From assembly GCA_009783865.1 (NCBI GenBank), contig WRCR01000121.1, positions 1 through 9,988 of the forward strand: DNA of 9,988 nucleotides, written 5' to 3'. Source of the stretch: Planctomycetaceae bacterium (GTDB lineage Bacteria > Planctomycetota > Planctomycetia > Pirellulales > Thermoguttaceae). Below are positions 1-6,223 of the stretch, in pieces. The number at the start of each line of letters is the position of its first letter. Position 1 is the stretch's first letter. The notes beneath the pieces were generated by a model that saw only the letters and a program-made list of their open reading frames with translations, was not told the DNA's origin and ran no database searches. The position numbers were made by a program, and so were the translations under genes.

Positions 1-812
1 AACCCTTGTTCCAAAAGTGAACGAATCGATTTTTCCCAAAGTACCGGACTAACAACCTGTTTCACGAGTGTTTTACGTATATCATCAGGTTCGCCGTGCG
101 GTAATGCGTCAACATTACTGATGACCGGTATTCCCGGCGTTGTAATCGGTGTTTCCGCTAGTGCCGCCTCAAGAATCTCGTCTGCCGGTTTCATCAGCGG
201 TGTATGAAATGCTCCTGCCACCGACAGCGGAACGGCATGAATTGCTCCCGCTGCCGAAAGTTCGGCTAATTTTTCGCAGCACTTCACTGTGCCGGAGACC
301 GCTGTATTGCCGGGACAAAGCATATTTGCAACTTGCAGAACACCGTATCCGCGGTTTTCGCTGCATAATTTTTCGACTTCAGCGAGTTCCGCTCCGATGA
401 TGCTGACCATTCCGCTTGGTGTTGCGTCGGAGGCATCCTGCATTGCTTGCCCGCGTTTCTGTACCAGCCGCAGTCCGTCTTCAAAGAAAAACGCACCGGC
501 GAAGCACAACGCCGAGTATTCTCCCAAACTCAAACCGGCGGCGGCACCGCATTGTTCAACGGCTTCCGGCGTTTTTGTCCGCAAAAATTCCGCCGCTGCA
601 ATGCTTAACGTAAAAATTGCCGGTTGACTGATGACCGTTGAATCCAATTCGTCCGCTGGTCCCTCGAAACAAATCTTTGCCAAATCATAGCCGAGAATCT
701 CACCGGCTTGCTCAAACAGTTTTCGTGCCGGAGCAAACTCCTCGGTTAGGACTTTACCCATACCTACGAACTGTGCGCCCTGACCGGGAAACAATAAGGC
801 GGTTTTACCCAT
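1..812 (-). CDS. fabD: Malonyl-CoA:ACP transacylase FabD, 3' end cut by window edge
   Basis: FabD moves the malonyl group from CoA to acyl carrier protein, supplying the extender unit for type II fatty acid synthesis in the cytoplasm. The reading frame starts at ATG 812-810 and stays open for 270 codons to the window edge; family members are about 300-310 residues, so roughly 35 are missing. Visible motifs: oxyanion-hole GQGAQ at residues 10-14, the nucleophile elbow GLSLGEYSAL with Ser95, Arg120 in KRG, the catalytic His203 in GAFHTPLM, and Gln252 before SPVLW. These match Ser92, Arg117, His201 and Gln250 of the E. coli enzyme in order and spacing. GLSLGE instead of the common GHSLGE is a variant I associate with planctomycetes. 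No Shine-Dalgarno is seen. It lies 57 bases downstream of rpmF on the same strand, so it is probably co-transcribed. Identification is secure. Confidence 0.95.
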   Translation of the reverse strand, partial: MGKTALLFPGQGAQFVGMGKVLTEEFAPARKLFEQAGEILGYDLAKICFEGPADELDSTVISQPAIFTLSIAAAEFLRTKTPEAVEQCGAAAGLSLGEYSALCFAGAFFFEDGLRLVQKRGQAMQDASDATPSGMVSIIGAELAEVEKLCSENRGYGVLQVANMLCPGNTAVSGTVKCCEKLAELSAAGAIHAVPLSVAGAFHTPLMKPADEILEAALAETPITTPGIPVISNVDALPHGEPDDIRKTLVKQVVSPVLWEKSIRSLLEQG

Positions 813-869
813 CGTTTGATTGAGCGTTGTTAAAGGGATGGAATAGCGGAATCACGCCGTGAAACCCTG

Positions 870-1082
870 TTATTTGGGATTTCTTTTCGATTTCTTTTCC
901 AGCGCGTCGGCAACGTCGACAACTTTGCGTCCCATATAATAGCCGCATTGGGGACATATCGTATGGGTCGGAATTGCCTTGTTGCACTGGAGACAATTCG
1001 ACAATTGGACGAGTTTTTTGTGGTCATGCGAGCGGCGGGTACCGGTTCGCGCATTACTGTGTTTTCGTTTTGGGACAGCCAT
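870..1082 (-). CDS. rpmF: 50S ribosomal protein L32
   Basis: A 70-residue protein of the large ribosomal subunit. It opens with MAVPKRKHSNART, the usual L32 start, followed by a basic segment with RRSHDHKK. It then carries a four-cysteine zinc ribbon: C30-x2-C33 (CLQC) and C43-x2-C46 (CPQCG), followed by YYMGRKVVDV, which matches the L32 C-terminal half. The tail is lysine-rich. Length is slightly above the usual 56-65 residues because of this tail. It is the first gene after a strong promoter at 1156-1183 and precedes fabD by 57 bases. Linkage of rpmF to fatty-acid genes is widespread, but plsX and fabH, often found between them, are absent here. Confidence 0.96.
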   Translation of the reverse strand: MAVPKRKHSNARTGTRRSHDHKKLVQLSNCLQCNKAIPTHTICPQCGYYMGRKVVDVADALEKKSKRNPK

Positions 1083-1155
1083 TTTTCTGCTCTATTTTTC
1101 TCTCAAGATTGTTTCTCAAGTCAGTATTTTCCGAATTCTATGCGAATTTTGGGAC

Positions 1156-1183
1156 ATGATACAGTAAATACCGAATTTGTCAA
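1156..1183 (-). promoter_or_regulatory. Sigma-70-type promoter for rpmF-fabD
   Basis: Read on the minus strand there is TTGACA (1183-1178), a 16-base spacer, and TATCAT (1161-1156). The start site would fall near 1149, leaving an untranslated leader of about 67 bases before rpmF. The -35 box is a perfect consensus. It lies in the gap between the CDF stop codon and rpmF, so rpmF need not depend on readthrough from the upstream gene. Confidence 0.65.
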
Positions 1184-1238
1184 TAGGAAACCCCGCAGCG
1201 GAACATTTTTTGTAAAAACGTTGAAAAATACCGTCTGC

Positions 1239-2159
1239 TTACTTTTCATACGGTTCAACGTGAACGAACACATCGAGAATATCTTTATCCGATTCCAGCA
1301 GGCGTTCTTGAATACGATGTGAAAGTGCGTGTGTCTCACGAAGAGACATGCCGGGGGCAACCTGAATGTGAACATCGACTGCCAAGCCGGTCGGACCAAT
1401 ATGACGGGTTCGCAATTTGTGTAAGCCGTTAACTTCAGGAAACGAGCGGATAATTTCAGCGATTTCATTACGCTGTGTTTCCGAAGCACCCGCATCGAGA
1501 AGGGCGGCAAATGTAGGACGAACAATTTCCCACGCGGCATATACTATCATCATTGCAACGACTATCGTTCCCACGGGGTCAAGAAAAGCGAAACTATCGC
1601 CGAGTATCAAACAAGCAGCAACGGTAATTGCGGCTGGAATTGAACTGAGTGCATCGCTTCGGTGATGCCAAGCGTTGGCTATCAAAGCGGAGGACTTGAG
1701 ATTCATACCGACCTTGACCGTGATTCGATAGACGTATTCCTTGACAATGATTCCAATGACCGCAACGACCAACGGAAGCCAAGTCGGAGAAGGGAATTCC
1801 TTATCGCCGAGCATTTCGAAAATCGTCATCACTGCGTCATAGAACAGACCGAAGGCGACGAGAACCAACACTAACCCGATGAAGAACGTGACCATCGTTT
1901 CGATTTTAGCGTGTCCATAAGGATGGTCTTCGTCGGCGGGGCGGTCCCAAAATCTTGAGCCGACCAATATGACGACATCAGTTACAAGGTCAGACAGCGT
2001 GTGGACAGCGTCGGCAATCAAGACGGAACTGTTTCCAACGATGCCGGCAAACAATTTCAAACCGCTCAATATCAAATTGACCCAAAATCCGACCCACGTT
2101 ATGCGGCGGACTGCTTGTATAGTGTCGGACGAGTTTGCGTTGTTGGAATTGGAAGTCAT
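1239..2159 (-). CDS. Cation diffusion facilitator (Zn2+/H+ antiporter type)
   Basis: A 306-residue inner-membrane exporter of divalent metal that uses the proton gradient, usually for zinc or related ions. Six membrane segments are visible across residues about 22-215. The metal site is formed by HxxxD in segment 2 (His53, Asp57, within ADAVHTLSD) and HxxxD in segment 5 (His165, Asp169, within AWHHRSDA). This two-His two-Asp set is typical of zinc-preferring members, in contrast to DxxxD in manganese/iron ones. DHPYGHAKIET at 78-88 is the conserved loop between segments 2 and 3. Residues about 216-306 form the cytoplasmic dimerisation domain, ending in DVFVHVEP. A TATAAT at 2173-2168 lies only 8 bases before the ATG and has no matching -35 box, so a leaderless transcript is possible but unproven. 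No Shine-Dalgarno is seen. Substrate is inferred. Confidence 0.93.
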   Translation of the reverse strand: MTSNSNNANSSDTIQAVRRITWVGFWVNLILSGLKLFAGIVGNSSVLIADAVHTLSDLVTDVVILVGSRFWDRPADEDHPYGHAKIETMVTFFIGLVLVLVAFGLFYDAVMTIFEMLGDKEFPSPTWLPLVVAVIGIIVKEYVYRITVKVGMNLKSSALIANAWHHRSDALSSIPAAITVAACLILGDSFAFLDPVGTIVVAMMIVYAAWEIVRPTFAALLDAGASETQRNEIAEIIRSFPEVNGLHKLRTRHIGPTGLAVDVHIQVAPGMSLRETHALSHRIQERLLESDKDILDVFVHVEPYEK

Positions 2160-2194
2160 AGTTCGATATTATAACTTCGTTGAAGGGAAAAATC

Positions 2195-2435
2195 TTATCG
2201 GCAATGCAGAAATGTCTTCGCCTTGCTGCCGAGCGGTTCGCCAAAGAATTCCTGATATGCTGCGGCAACCTCACTGTTTTCGTGACTCAATCGTACCTTG
2301 CTTCCGTCAATGCCCGATTGAAGTACGTCTCTTCTGTCGTAAATCAAATCTTGCAACGCCGCCGAGACAACCGGCGGCAAGCAGTTCAAGACCGCTGGCA
2401 CAGAGTAAGTCACGACGGGAAAGTTGATTTGTCGT
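2195..2435 (-). pseudogene. Decayed Tat-exported [FeFe]-hydrogenase small-subunit gene
   Basis: Residues coded from about 2356 to 2195 match the iron-hydrogenase small-subunit domain: a DLIYDRRDVLQ stretch, then VRLSHEN, then YQEFFGEPLGSKAKTFLH and a stop. Compare the family pattern LYDxD...RxSHENP...Y.EFLGEPL.EKSHxLLHTHY. Immediately upstream, in a different frame (2435 to about 2360), is SRRDLL followed by a hydrophobic stretch ending LGGVA. That is a twin-arginine signal, as found on the periplasmic HydB subunit of Desulfovibrio. The codon expected to start this signal is ACG (2435-2433), one change from ATG. A one-base shift near 2350-2365 separates signal from domain. The C-terminus is short, ending LHCR where LHTHY/W is usual. 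No catalytic subunit is in the window. The alternative is a 72-codon gene starting at GTG 2413, but it has no ribosome site and a non-family N-terminus. Seen: both frames. Inferred: former function. Confidence 0.55.
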
Positions 2436-2572
2436 TGCTGAATAGCGGGTTAGAGTATAACGTTAGTTAAATGAATTAACACCGACGCTTCAGGAAAGTT
2501 TTGTTTTTACAAAATAAGGTTAACACTATCGAATCATAAATCGTCATTTAACGGGTGAAAACATGAATTGCA

Positions 2573-2591
2573 TATTACATTCAATGTAATA
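2573..2591. promoter_or_regulatory. 19-bp perfect palindrome, operator-like, upstream of GH43 gene
   Basis: TATTACATT-C-AATGTAATA is a 9-1-9 perfect inverted repeat. It lies 34 bases upstream of the -35 box of the arabinanase promoter, a position that fits an activator or an upstream repressor site. No regulator gene for it is next to it. Confidence 0.45.
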
Positions 2592-2592
2592 C

Positions 2593-2611
2593 GCCGGAGT
2601 ACCGGATAAAT
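2593..2611 (+). repeat. Intergenic 19-nt repeat, copy 1
   Basis: GCCGGAGTACCGGATAAAT, sharing the core CGGAGTACCGGMTAAAT with copies at 5685-5703 and 8711-8729, all in the same orientation. CCGG-AGTA-CCGG can form a short stem with a 4-base loop. It starts two bases after the 19-bp palindrome and ends 14 bases before the -35 box of the GH43 promoter. Confidence 0.6.
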
Positions 2612-2624
2612 GAAATAGTGACCC

Positions 2625-2653
2625 TTGCCTAACGCTGCGGACTCTGTTATCAT
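2625..2653 (+). promoter_or_regulatory. Putative promoter of the GH43 gene
   Basis: TTGCCT (2625-2630), a 17-base spacer and TATCAT (2648-2653). The -10 box is identical to those in front of rpmF and the phosphatase gene. Predicted start near 2660 gives a leader of about 43 bases with no Shine-Dalgarno. Confidence 0.45.
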
Positions 2654-2702
2654 TTATCCATATCCAATCCGGTAATGCTATTTTCATACGATTCAACCGA
2701 CA

Positions 2703-3767
2703 ATGAAACACCTTATTTCCACTGCCGTTCTTTCCGCCGTGTTATTTTTCACTGCGTTATTGCAGGGACAAACGCCGCAACTTGCCGTCACATCGTTTGA
2801 CGCGCCCGACCCAACTGCCGTGCAAACGCCGGACGGCTTTTACGCTGTCGCAACCGGCAAAACCATAAAAATTCTGCACAGCAAGAACCTGATTGAGTGG
2901 ACACTGCTGCCGAATAGGGTTTTCCAAGACGACATTCCCGAATGGGCAAGAGAACGTGTCAAAGGAACCAAAGGAATTTGGGCTCCTGACATTGTTTTTC
3001 ACAAGGGGCAATACTATCTCTATTATTCTGTTTCAACTTGGGGCAGTGCGCGCTCGCTCATCGGCTTGGCTGTCAACAAGACGCTAAATCCGCAATCGCC
3101 GGATTACAAATGGGAAGACCGCGGCATTGTATTGGAATCGCATCCCGACCATACCGATTACAATGCGATTGACTCCGCTTTCTTCGCCGATGATGACGGC
3201 AAAGCATATCTCGTCTGGGGTTCATACTGGAAAGGAATAAAAGGTGTCGAAGTAAATCCCGAAACCGGTAAGCCCTTCAAATATCGGGACGGCGATTTGA
3301 AAATTCCGCTGGATTACAAGACGGTTGCCAATCGGGGCAAAGGACGCGACACTTCCATTGAAGCACCGTATATCATTAAAAGAAACGGTTATTATTATAT
3401 GTTCACTTCACGGGGCAGTTGCTGCGAAGGCGTTAGAAGTACATATCATATCGTCATTGGACGGGGCAAATCACCGCTGGGACCATATTTCGACAAAGAC
3501 GGCAAGCGTATGGACGAAGGCGGCGGAACTTTGTTATTAGAAGGCAATGAAAAATGGAAGGGACCCGGACACAACGGCATTCTTCAAGTCGCCGGCGACG
3601 GTAAAAATGCCGGGGACTATGTGATTTTACATGCATACGATGCGGAGAACGCAAAGGCAGGACGGCTGACGCAAGTTCGTCCGCTGTATTGGGACAACGA
3701 CAACTGGATGGAAATCGGCGAGATACTTTCCGTGCCGTTTGAAAAATTCGATTTCACGGTTCGATAA
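2703..3767 (+). CDS. Secreted GH43 arabinan endo-1,5-alpha-L-arabinosidase
   Basis: A 354-residue glycoside hydrolase predicted to cleave alpha-1,5-arabinan, the side chain of pectin, outside the cytoplasm. Residues 1-22 form a signal peptide (basic MKH, hydrophobic core to LLQG). The rest is one five-bladed propeller of GH43. The inverting catalytic set is visible: Asp36 in DAPDP (general base), Asp157 in NAIDSAFF (pKa modulator) and Glu220 in SIEAPY (general acid). WAPDIVFHKGQYYLYYS at 93-109 is a family hallmark. The segment from SRGSCCEG (236-243) through GPYFDKDGK and GGGTLLLEG to GPGHNG (His290, the propeller metal ligand) is characteristic of endo-arabinanases rather than beta-xylosidases. 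There is no extra carbohydrate-binding domain. The gene stands alone on its strand, with its own promoter and a palindrome upstream, which suggests substrate-responsive control. Family certain; exact linkage specificity inferred. Confidence 0.92.
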   Translation: MKHLISTAVLSAVLFFTALLQGQTPQLAVTSFDAPDPTAVQTPDGFYAVATGKTIKILHSKNLIEWTLLPNRVFQDDIPEWARERVKGTKGIWAPDIVFHKGQYYLYYSVSTWGSARSLIGLAVNKTLNPQSPDYKWEDRGIVLESHPDHTDYNAIDSAFFADDDGKAYLVWGSYWKGIKGVEVNPETGKPFKYRDGDLKIPLDYKTVANRGKGRDTSIEAPYIIKRNGYYYMFTSRGSCCEGVRSTYHIVIGRGKSPLGPYFDKDGKRMDEGGGTLLLEGNEKWKGPGHNGILQVAGDGKNAGDYVILHAYDAENAKAGRLTQVRPLYWDNDNWMEIGEILSVPFEKFDFTVR

Positions 3768-3830
3768 AGAATGTTGAAAAGTTTTGCGGAATTTTGGATT
3801 CGGTTAAACGATAGGATATCTCTAAAAACC

Positions 3831-3889
3831 TTCCTTGCGTACTTTGCAAATTCTTTGCGTCCCTTGCGGTAAAAACCTTAACCGCAAGG
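3831..3889. repeat. TTGCG-type decamer tandem repeat running into a 9-bp hairpin
   Basis: Positions 3831-3870 read as four back-to-back degenerate 10-mers, for example TTCTTTGCGT and CCCTTGCGGT. The last unit begins a perfect stem: CCTTGCGGT (3862-3870), a 10-base loop, ACCGCAAGG (3881-3889). It sits between the convergent ends of the GH43 and hcp genes, so the hairpin may end transcription from either side, although no long T tract follows it directly on the plus strand. A related stretch occurs at 9114-9144. Confidence 0.55.
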
Positions 3890-3943
3890 TACACAAAACA
3901 CAGCCAAAACTTTTCCGCCCGGTCGCCGGTTTAACAAAAAAAT

Positions 3944-5512
3944 CTAACCCAATATCTGTTTCAAATCCTCTTCCGGTGTTGTTATCGGGGCAATCGAAAA
4001 TTTCTCAACGAGTACCTTCAATACATTAGGCGAAATGAACGCCGGAAGCGAAGGTCCAAGTTTAATGTTCTTAATTCCCAGCGACAGCAGCGTCAACAAG
4101 ATGCAGACCGCCTTCTGTTCATACCATGACAAAATCAGCGACAGCGGCAGCGAGTTCACACTCATATCAAACGCTTTTGCCAGCGCGACTGCAATCAGAA
4201 TTGCCGAGTACGCATCGTTGCACTGTCCGATGTCAAGCAGCCGCGGAATTCCGTCAATAGTGCCGAAATACGAGTTGTTGAATCGGTATTTCCCGCAGGC
4301 AAGCGTTAGAATTATGCAATCCTGCGGAATCTTTTCGGCAAGGTCGGTGTAATAACTTCTTTTGCTTTTTACGCCGTCGCAGCCGCCGATGAGGAAAAAG
4401 TGCCGGATTTTTTCGTCCTTGACCGCCGCAATTACTTTATCCGCAATGCTGAGAACGAAACCGTGTCCGAATCCCGTGATAATATCCGGCTGCTCTTTTT
4501 CCGGTTCTTCAAAGCCGTCGAATTTCAAAGCAGCTTCAATGAGCGGTGAGAAATCCTTCTGCTTTCCCGGAACGCGGTCGGGAATATGTCCAACCATGTT
4601 CCAGCCGGCACAGCCGGTTGTAAAAATCTGACTATAATTACCCGGATTTTGAATACAGTTCGTCGTCATCAGAATCGACCCGGGAAAATTGGTAAATTCT
4701 TTTACCTGATTGTACCACGCTCCGCCGTAGTTTCCGGCAAGATGCGTATATTTCTTCAAGTTCGGATAACCGTGTGCCGGAAGCATCTCACAATGTGTAT
4801 AAACGTTGATGCCTGTGTCAACGGTTTGCTGCAGCAATTCTTCGAGGTCCAGCAAATCGTGTCCTGAAACGAGAATTGCTTTACCTGCTTTCGGCGTTGT
4901 CCGAACCACTGTCGGACTTGGTTTTCCGAAATGTTCTGTATTGGCGGCATCGAGCAGTTCCATAACTTTGAAGTTAACGCTGCCGCATTCCATGTTAAGA
5001 GAGATGAGTTCATCTAATGCCGCTGTATTTTCCGCCAAAACGGCTAGTGCTTTCGCAAAGAACGCATACACTTCATCGGATTCCTTACCGAGAATATAGG
5101 CGTGGTCGGCGTAGGCAGCCGTTCCTTTTAGACCATAGAGCAAGAGCGATTGCAGCGAAAAGATGTCTTCGTTGATATCCAGCCGTTCAATAGGCATGGG
5201 CAGCGTTAAAGACGTTTGTTTTAGCAAACTGTCTCTGACTTCTTTTGCTTGCTGCAAAAGTTTGTTTAATCGCACATCGTCAAAGTTAACATTGGTAACT
5301 GTCGCAAACAAAAGTTCGAGAGTGAATCGGTCAACTGACTTATCATTCTTTCCATTCTGTTTAAGGTGGTGATTACAGAAACCAATCTCCTTGACGGTCT
5401 GGACGATACTGTCTTGCAAGGCAGCAGTTGTCGGTCGTTTGCCGCAAACTCCGATTTGAATACAACCGGTGCTGTTGGCGGTTTGTTCACATTGGAAACA
5501 AAACATTGACAT
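3944..5512 (-). CDS. hcp: Hybrid cluster protein Hcp (hydroxylamine / NO reductase)
   Basis: A 522-residue cytoplasmic Fe-S enzyme. Hcp reduces hydroxylamine in vitro and is thought to detoxify nitric oxide in cells. The N-terminal cubane motif is Cys5-x2-Cys8-x8-Cys17-x5-Cys23, the compact class I spacing of strict anaerobes. All eight ligands of the hybrid Fe-S-O cluster can be placed: His218 (SGHDLLD), Glu242 (HCEMLPA), Cys286 (TTNCIQNPG), Cys378 (GGCDG), Cys406 (LACGKYR), Cys431 (GQCNDAY), Glu465 (WYEQKAV) and Lys467. The protein is therefore expected to be active. ATG 5512 is preferred over the second ATG (codon 3) because GAAAGAG (5526-5520) lies 7 bases before it. The leader of about 110 bases carries two operator-like inverted repeats that resemble repeats in front of the rrf2 gene upstream, so the adjacent regulator probably controls it. 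No hcr reductase partner is in the window. Confidence 0.96.
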   Translation of the reverse strand: MSMFCFQCEQTANSTGCIQIGVCGKRPTTAALQDSIVQTVKEIGFCNHHLKQNGKNDKSVDRFTLELLFATVTNVNFDDVRLNKLLQQAKEVRDSLLKQTSLTLPMPIERLDINEDIFSLQSLLLYGLKGTAAYADHAYILGKESDEVYAFFAKALAVLAENTAALDELISLNMECGSVNFKVMELLDAANTEHFGKPSPTVVRTTPKAGKAILVSGHDLLDLEELLQQTVDTGINVYTHCEMLPAHGYPNLKKYTHLAGNYGGAWYNQVKEFTNFPGSILMTTNCIQNPGNYSQIFTTGCAGWNMVGHIPDRVPGKQKDFSPLIEAALKFDGFEEPEKEQPDIITGFGHGFVLSIADKVIAAVKDEKIRHFFLIGGCDGVKSKRSYYTDLAEKIPQDCIILTLACGKYRFNNSYFGTIDGIPRLLDIGQCNDAYSAILIAVALAKAFDMSVNSLPLSLILSWYEQKAVCILLTLLSLGIKNIKLGPSLPAFISPNVLKVLVEKFSIAPITTPEEDLKQILG

Positions 5513-5533
5513 AGATGAACTCTTTCGCGTATT

Positions 5534-5558
5534 AACTAATACAAAATTAGTATTAGTT
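5534..5558. promoter_or_regulatory. Perfect 9-7-9 inverted repeat in the hcp leader
   Basis: AACTAATAC (5534-5542), 7 bases, GTATTAGTT (5550-5558): a perfect 25-bp dyad lying 22-46 bases before the hcp start codon. It is AT-rich, as are targets of Rrf2-family NsrR-type proteins. The same 9-7-9 geometry occurs in degenerate form at 5619-5645. Binding by the neighbouring Rrf2 protein is inferred. It could also act as an RNA hairpin near the ribosome site. Confidence 0.6.
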
Positions 5559-5618
5559 CAGGTTAAAAAAACACCCTCGACATAAGGATGACACCATGGC
5601 GGAGACGACATTTCCACC

Positions 5619-5645
5619 AAACTGCTATTATTTTAGTATTAGTTT
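5619..5645. promoter_or_regulatory. Degenerate second operator overlapping the hcp promoter
   Basis: AAACTGCTAT (5619-5628), 7 bases, GTATTAGTTT (5636-5645); 7 of 10 positions pair. The right half repeats the GTATTAGTT of the proximal site. The 11-mer TATTTTAGTAT (5629-5639) also occurs at 6159-6169 in front of rrf2. It lies across the -10 box and spacer of the hcp promoter, the position expected for a repressor. Confidence 0.45.
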
Positions 5646-5657
5646 AGTTTTCGTCAA
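5630..5657 (-). promoter_or_regulatory. Putative hcp promoter
   Basis: On the minus strand: TTGACG (5657-5652), 16-base spacer, TAAAAT (5635-5630). The start near 5623 gives a leader of about 110 bases. Both boxes match those of the rrf2 promoter (TTGACT, 16 bases, TAAAAT). Confidence 0.55.
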
Positions 5658-5684
5658 TAGGGGGATAAAGACGGCGGGCAGACA

Positions 5685-5703
5685 AGCGGAGTACCGGCTA
5701 AAT
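5685..5703 (+). repeat. Intergenic 19-nt repeat, copy 2
   Basis: AGCGGAGTACCGGCTAAAT, same orientation as the other two copies, 18 bases past the 3' end of rrf2 (on its complementary strand) and upstream of the hcp promoter. Copies 1 and 2 are also both followed at 20-25 bases by an identical CGGACTCTGTT (2638-2648 and 5725-5735), which here codes the end of Rrf2. Confidence 0.6.
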
Positions 5704-5721
5704 GGTGATGAAAAATTGCTT

Positions 5722-6153
5722 TTACGGACTCTGTTTTTTTTCTTCGTTAATATCGTCGAGCAAATTCTGTATTGTGATTGCTTCAAATTCGGCGGCAAGT
5801 TTTTCTCCGATTCGTGTCAGCCGGCGTTGTAAAACGCAATTCTTTCTATTCGGACATAGTACTTCCTGAAACGAACATTCCGAAATCTCGATTCTTTCGT
5901 TAAACAGTTCAATGATTCTTAAAAGCGTTATTTTGCAAGGCATATCGGCGAGACGCACGCCGCCTTTCGCGCCTTCTTTGTTTTCCAGAATTTCCCCTTT
6001 GACCAGCGTTGAGCATATTTGCCGAAGAAAGTTCAACGGCAACTTCGTTTCGCCGGAAAGCGTTGCGGTCGAGATATAATCTGAACCGTCCCGCATTGCG
6101 AGATGTAGAATCGCCCTGATGGCATAATCCGCATCTTTTGGAAACGTCTTCAT
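5722..6153 (-). CDS. Rrf2-family Fe-S transcriptional regulator, probably NsrR-like
   Basis: A 143-residue DNA-binding protein of the Rrf2 family. It opens with KDADYAIRAILHLAM (6-20), the conserved family start. The winged helix follows through LPLNFLRQICSTL (recognition helix, about 38-50) and the wing KEGAKGGVRLA (59-69). Three cysteines in the cluster loop, Cys93-x6-Cys100-x5-Cys106, resemble the ligands in NsrR, IscR and RirA, so a redox- or NO-sensitive Fe-S cluster is expected. The gene lies upstream of hcp on the same strand but is separated from it by about 210 bases containing a separate promoter. Three 14-base tandem repeats begin 5 bases before its ATG and cover its -10 box, pointing to negative autoregulation. 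No Shine-Dalgarno is visible. Hcp as a target makes NO sensing (NsrR) the best guess; a general redox or iron sensor is the alternative. Confidence 0.9.
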   Translation of the reverse strand: MKTFPKDADYAIRAILHLAMRDGSDYISTATLSGETKLPLNFLRQICSTLVKGEILENKEGAKGGVRLADMPCKITLLRIIELFNERIEISECSFQEVLCPNRKNCVLQRRLTRIGEKLAAEFEAITIQNLLDDINEEKKQSP

Positions 6154-6157
6154 ATAA

Positions 6158-6199
6158 GTATTTTAGTATCGGTATTTTCGTATCCGTATTTTAATATCT
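6158..6199. promoter_or_regulatory. Three tandem 14-bp repeats upstream of rrf2 (operator array)
   Basis: Units at 6158-6171, 6172-6185 and 6186-6199 follow GTATTTTNRTATCN with one or two differences each. GTAT recurs at alternating 8- and 6-base steps, so several dimers could bind side by side. The third unit contains the rrf2 -10 box and the first two cover the start site and leader. The half-site TATTTTAGTAT is shared with the hcp promoter. Confidence 0.65.
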
Positions 6200-6215
6200 A
6201 TTTTTTTATAGTCAA
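6188..6215 (-). promoter_or_regulatory. Putative rrf2 promoter
   Basis: On the minus strand: TTGACT (6215-6210), 16-base spacer, TAAAAT (6193-6188). The start near 6181 leaves a leader of about 28 bases consisting almost wholly of the tandem operator repeats. Confidence 0.55.
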
Positions 6216-6223
6216 GCAGCGGA

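Noticed and set aside
41..53. AGTACCGGACTAA resembles the core of the 19-nt repeat
   Set aside because: It encodes conserved residues of FabD (VVSPVLW region), lacks the CGG before AGTACC, and differs after ACCGG, so it is chance similarity.
2168..2173. TATAAT (minus strand) as promoter of the CDF gene
   Set aside because: No -35 box at 15-19 bases and the predicted start would almost coincide with the ATG. Mentioned in the gene entry only as a possibility.
1969..2427. 152-codon plus-strand frame
   Set aside because: It is antisense to the start of the CDF gene and the hydrogenase remnant, has no ribosome site and no recognisable domain.
3831..3870. CRISPR-like array
   Set aside because: The 10-base units are contiguous, with no spacers and no cas genes; it is a simple degenerate tandem repeat.
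4035..5372. Several plus-strand frames of 69-105 codons
   Set aside because: All are shadows of hcp, whose complete set of cluster ligands is read on the minus strand.
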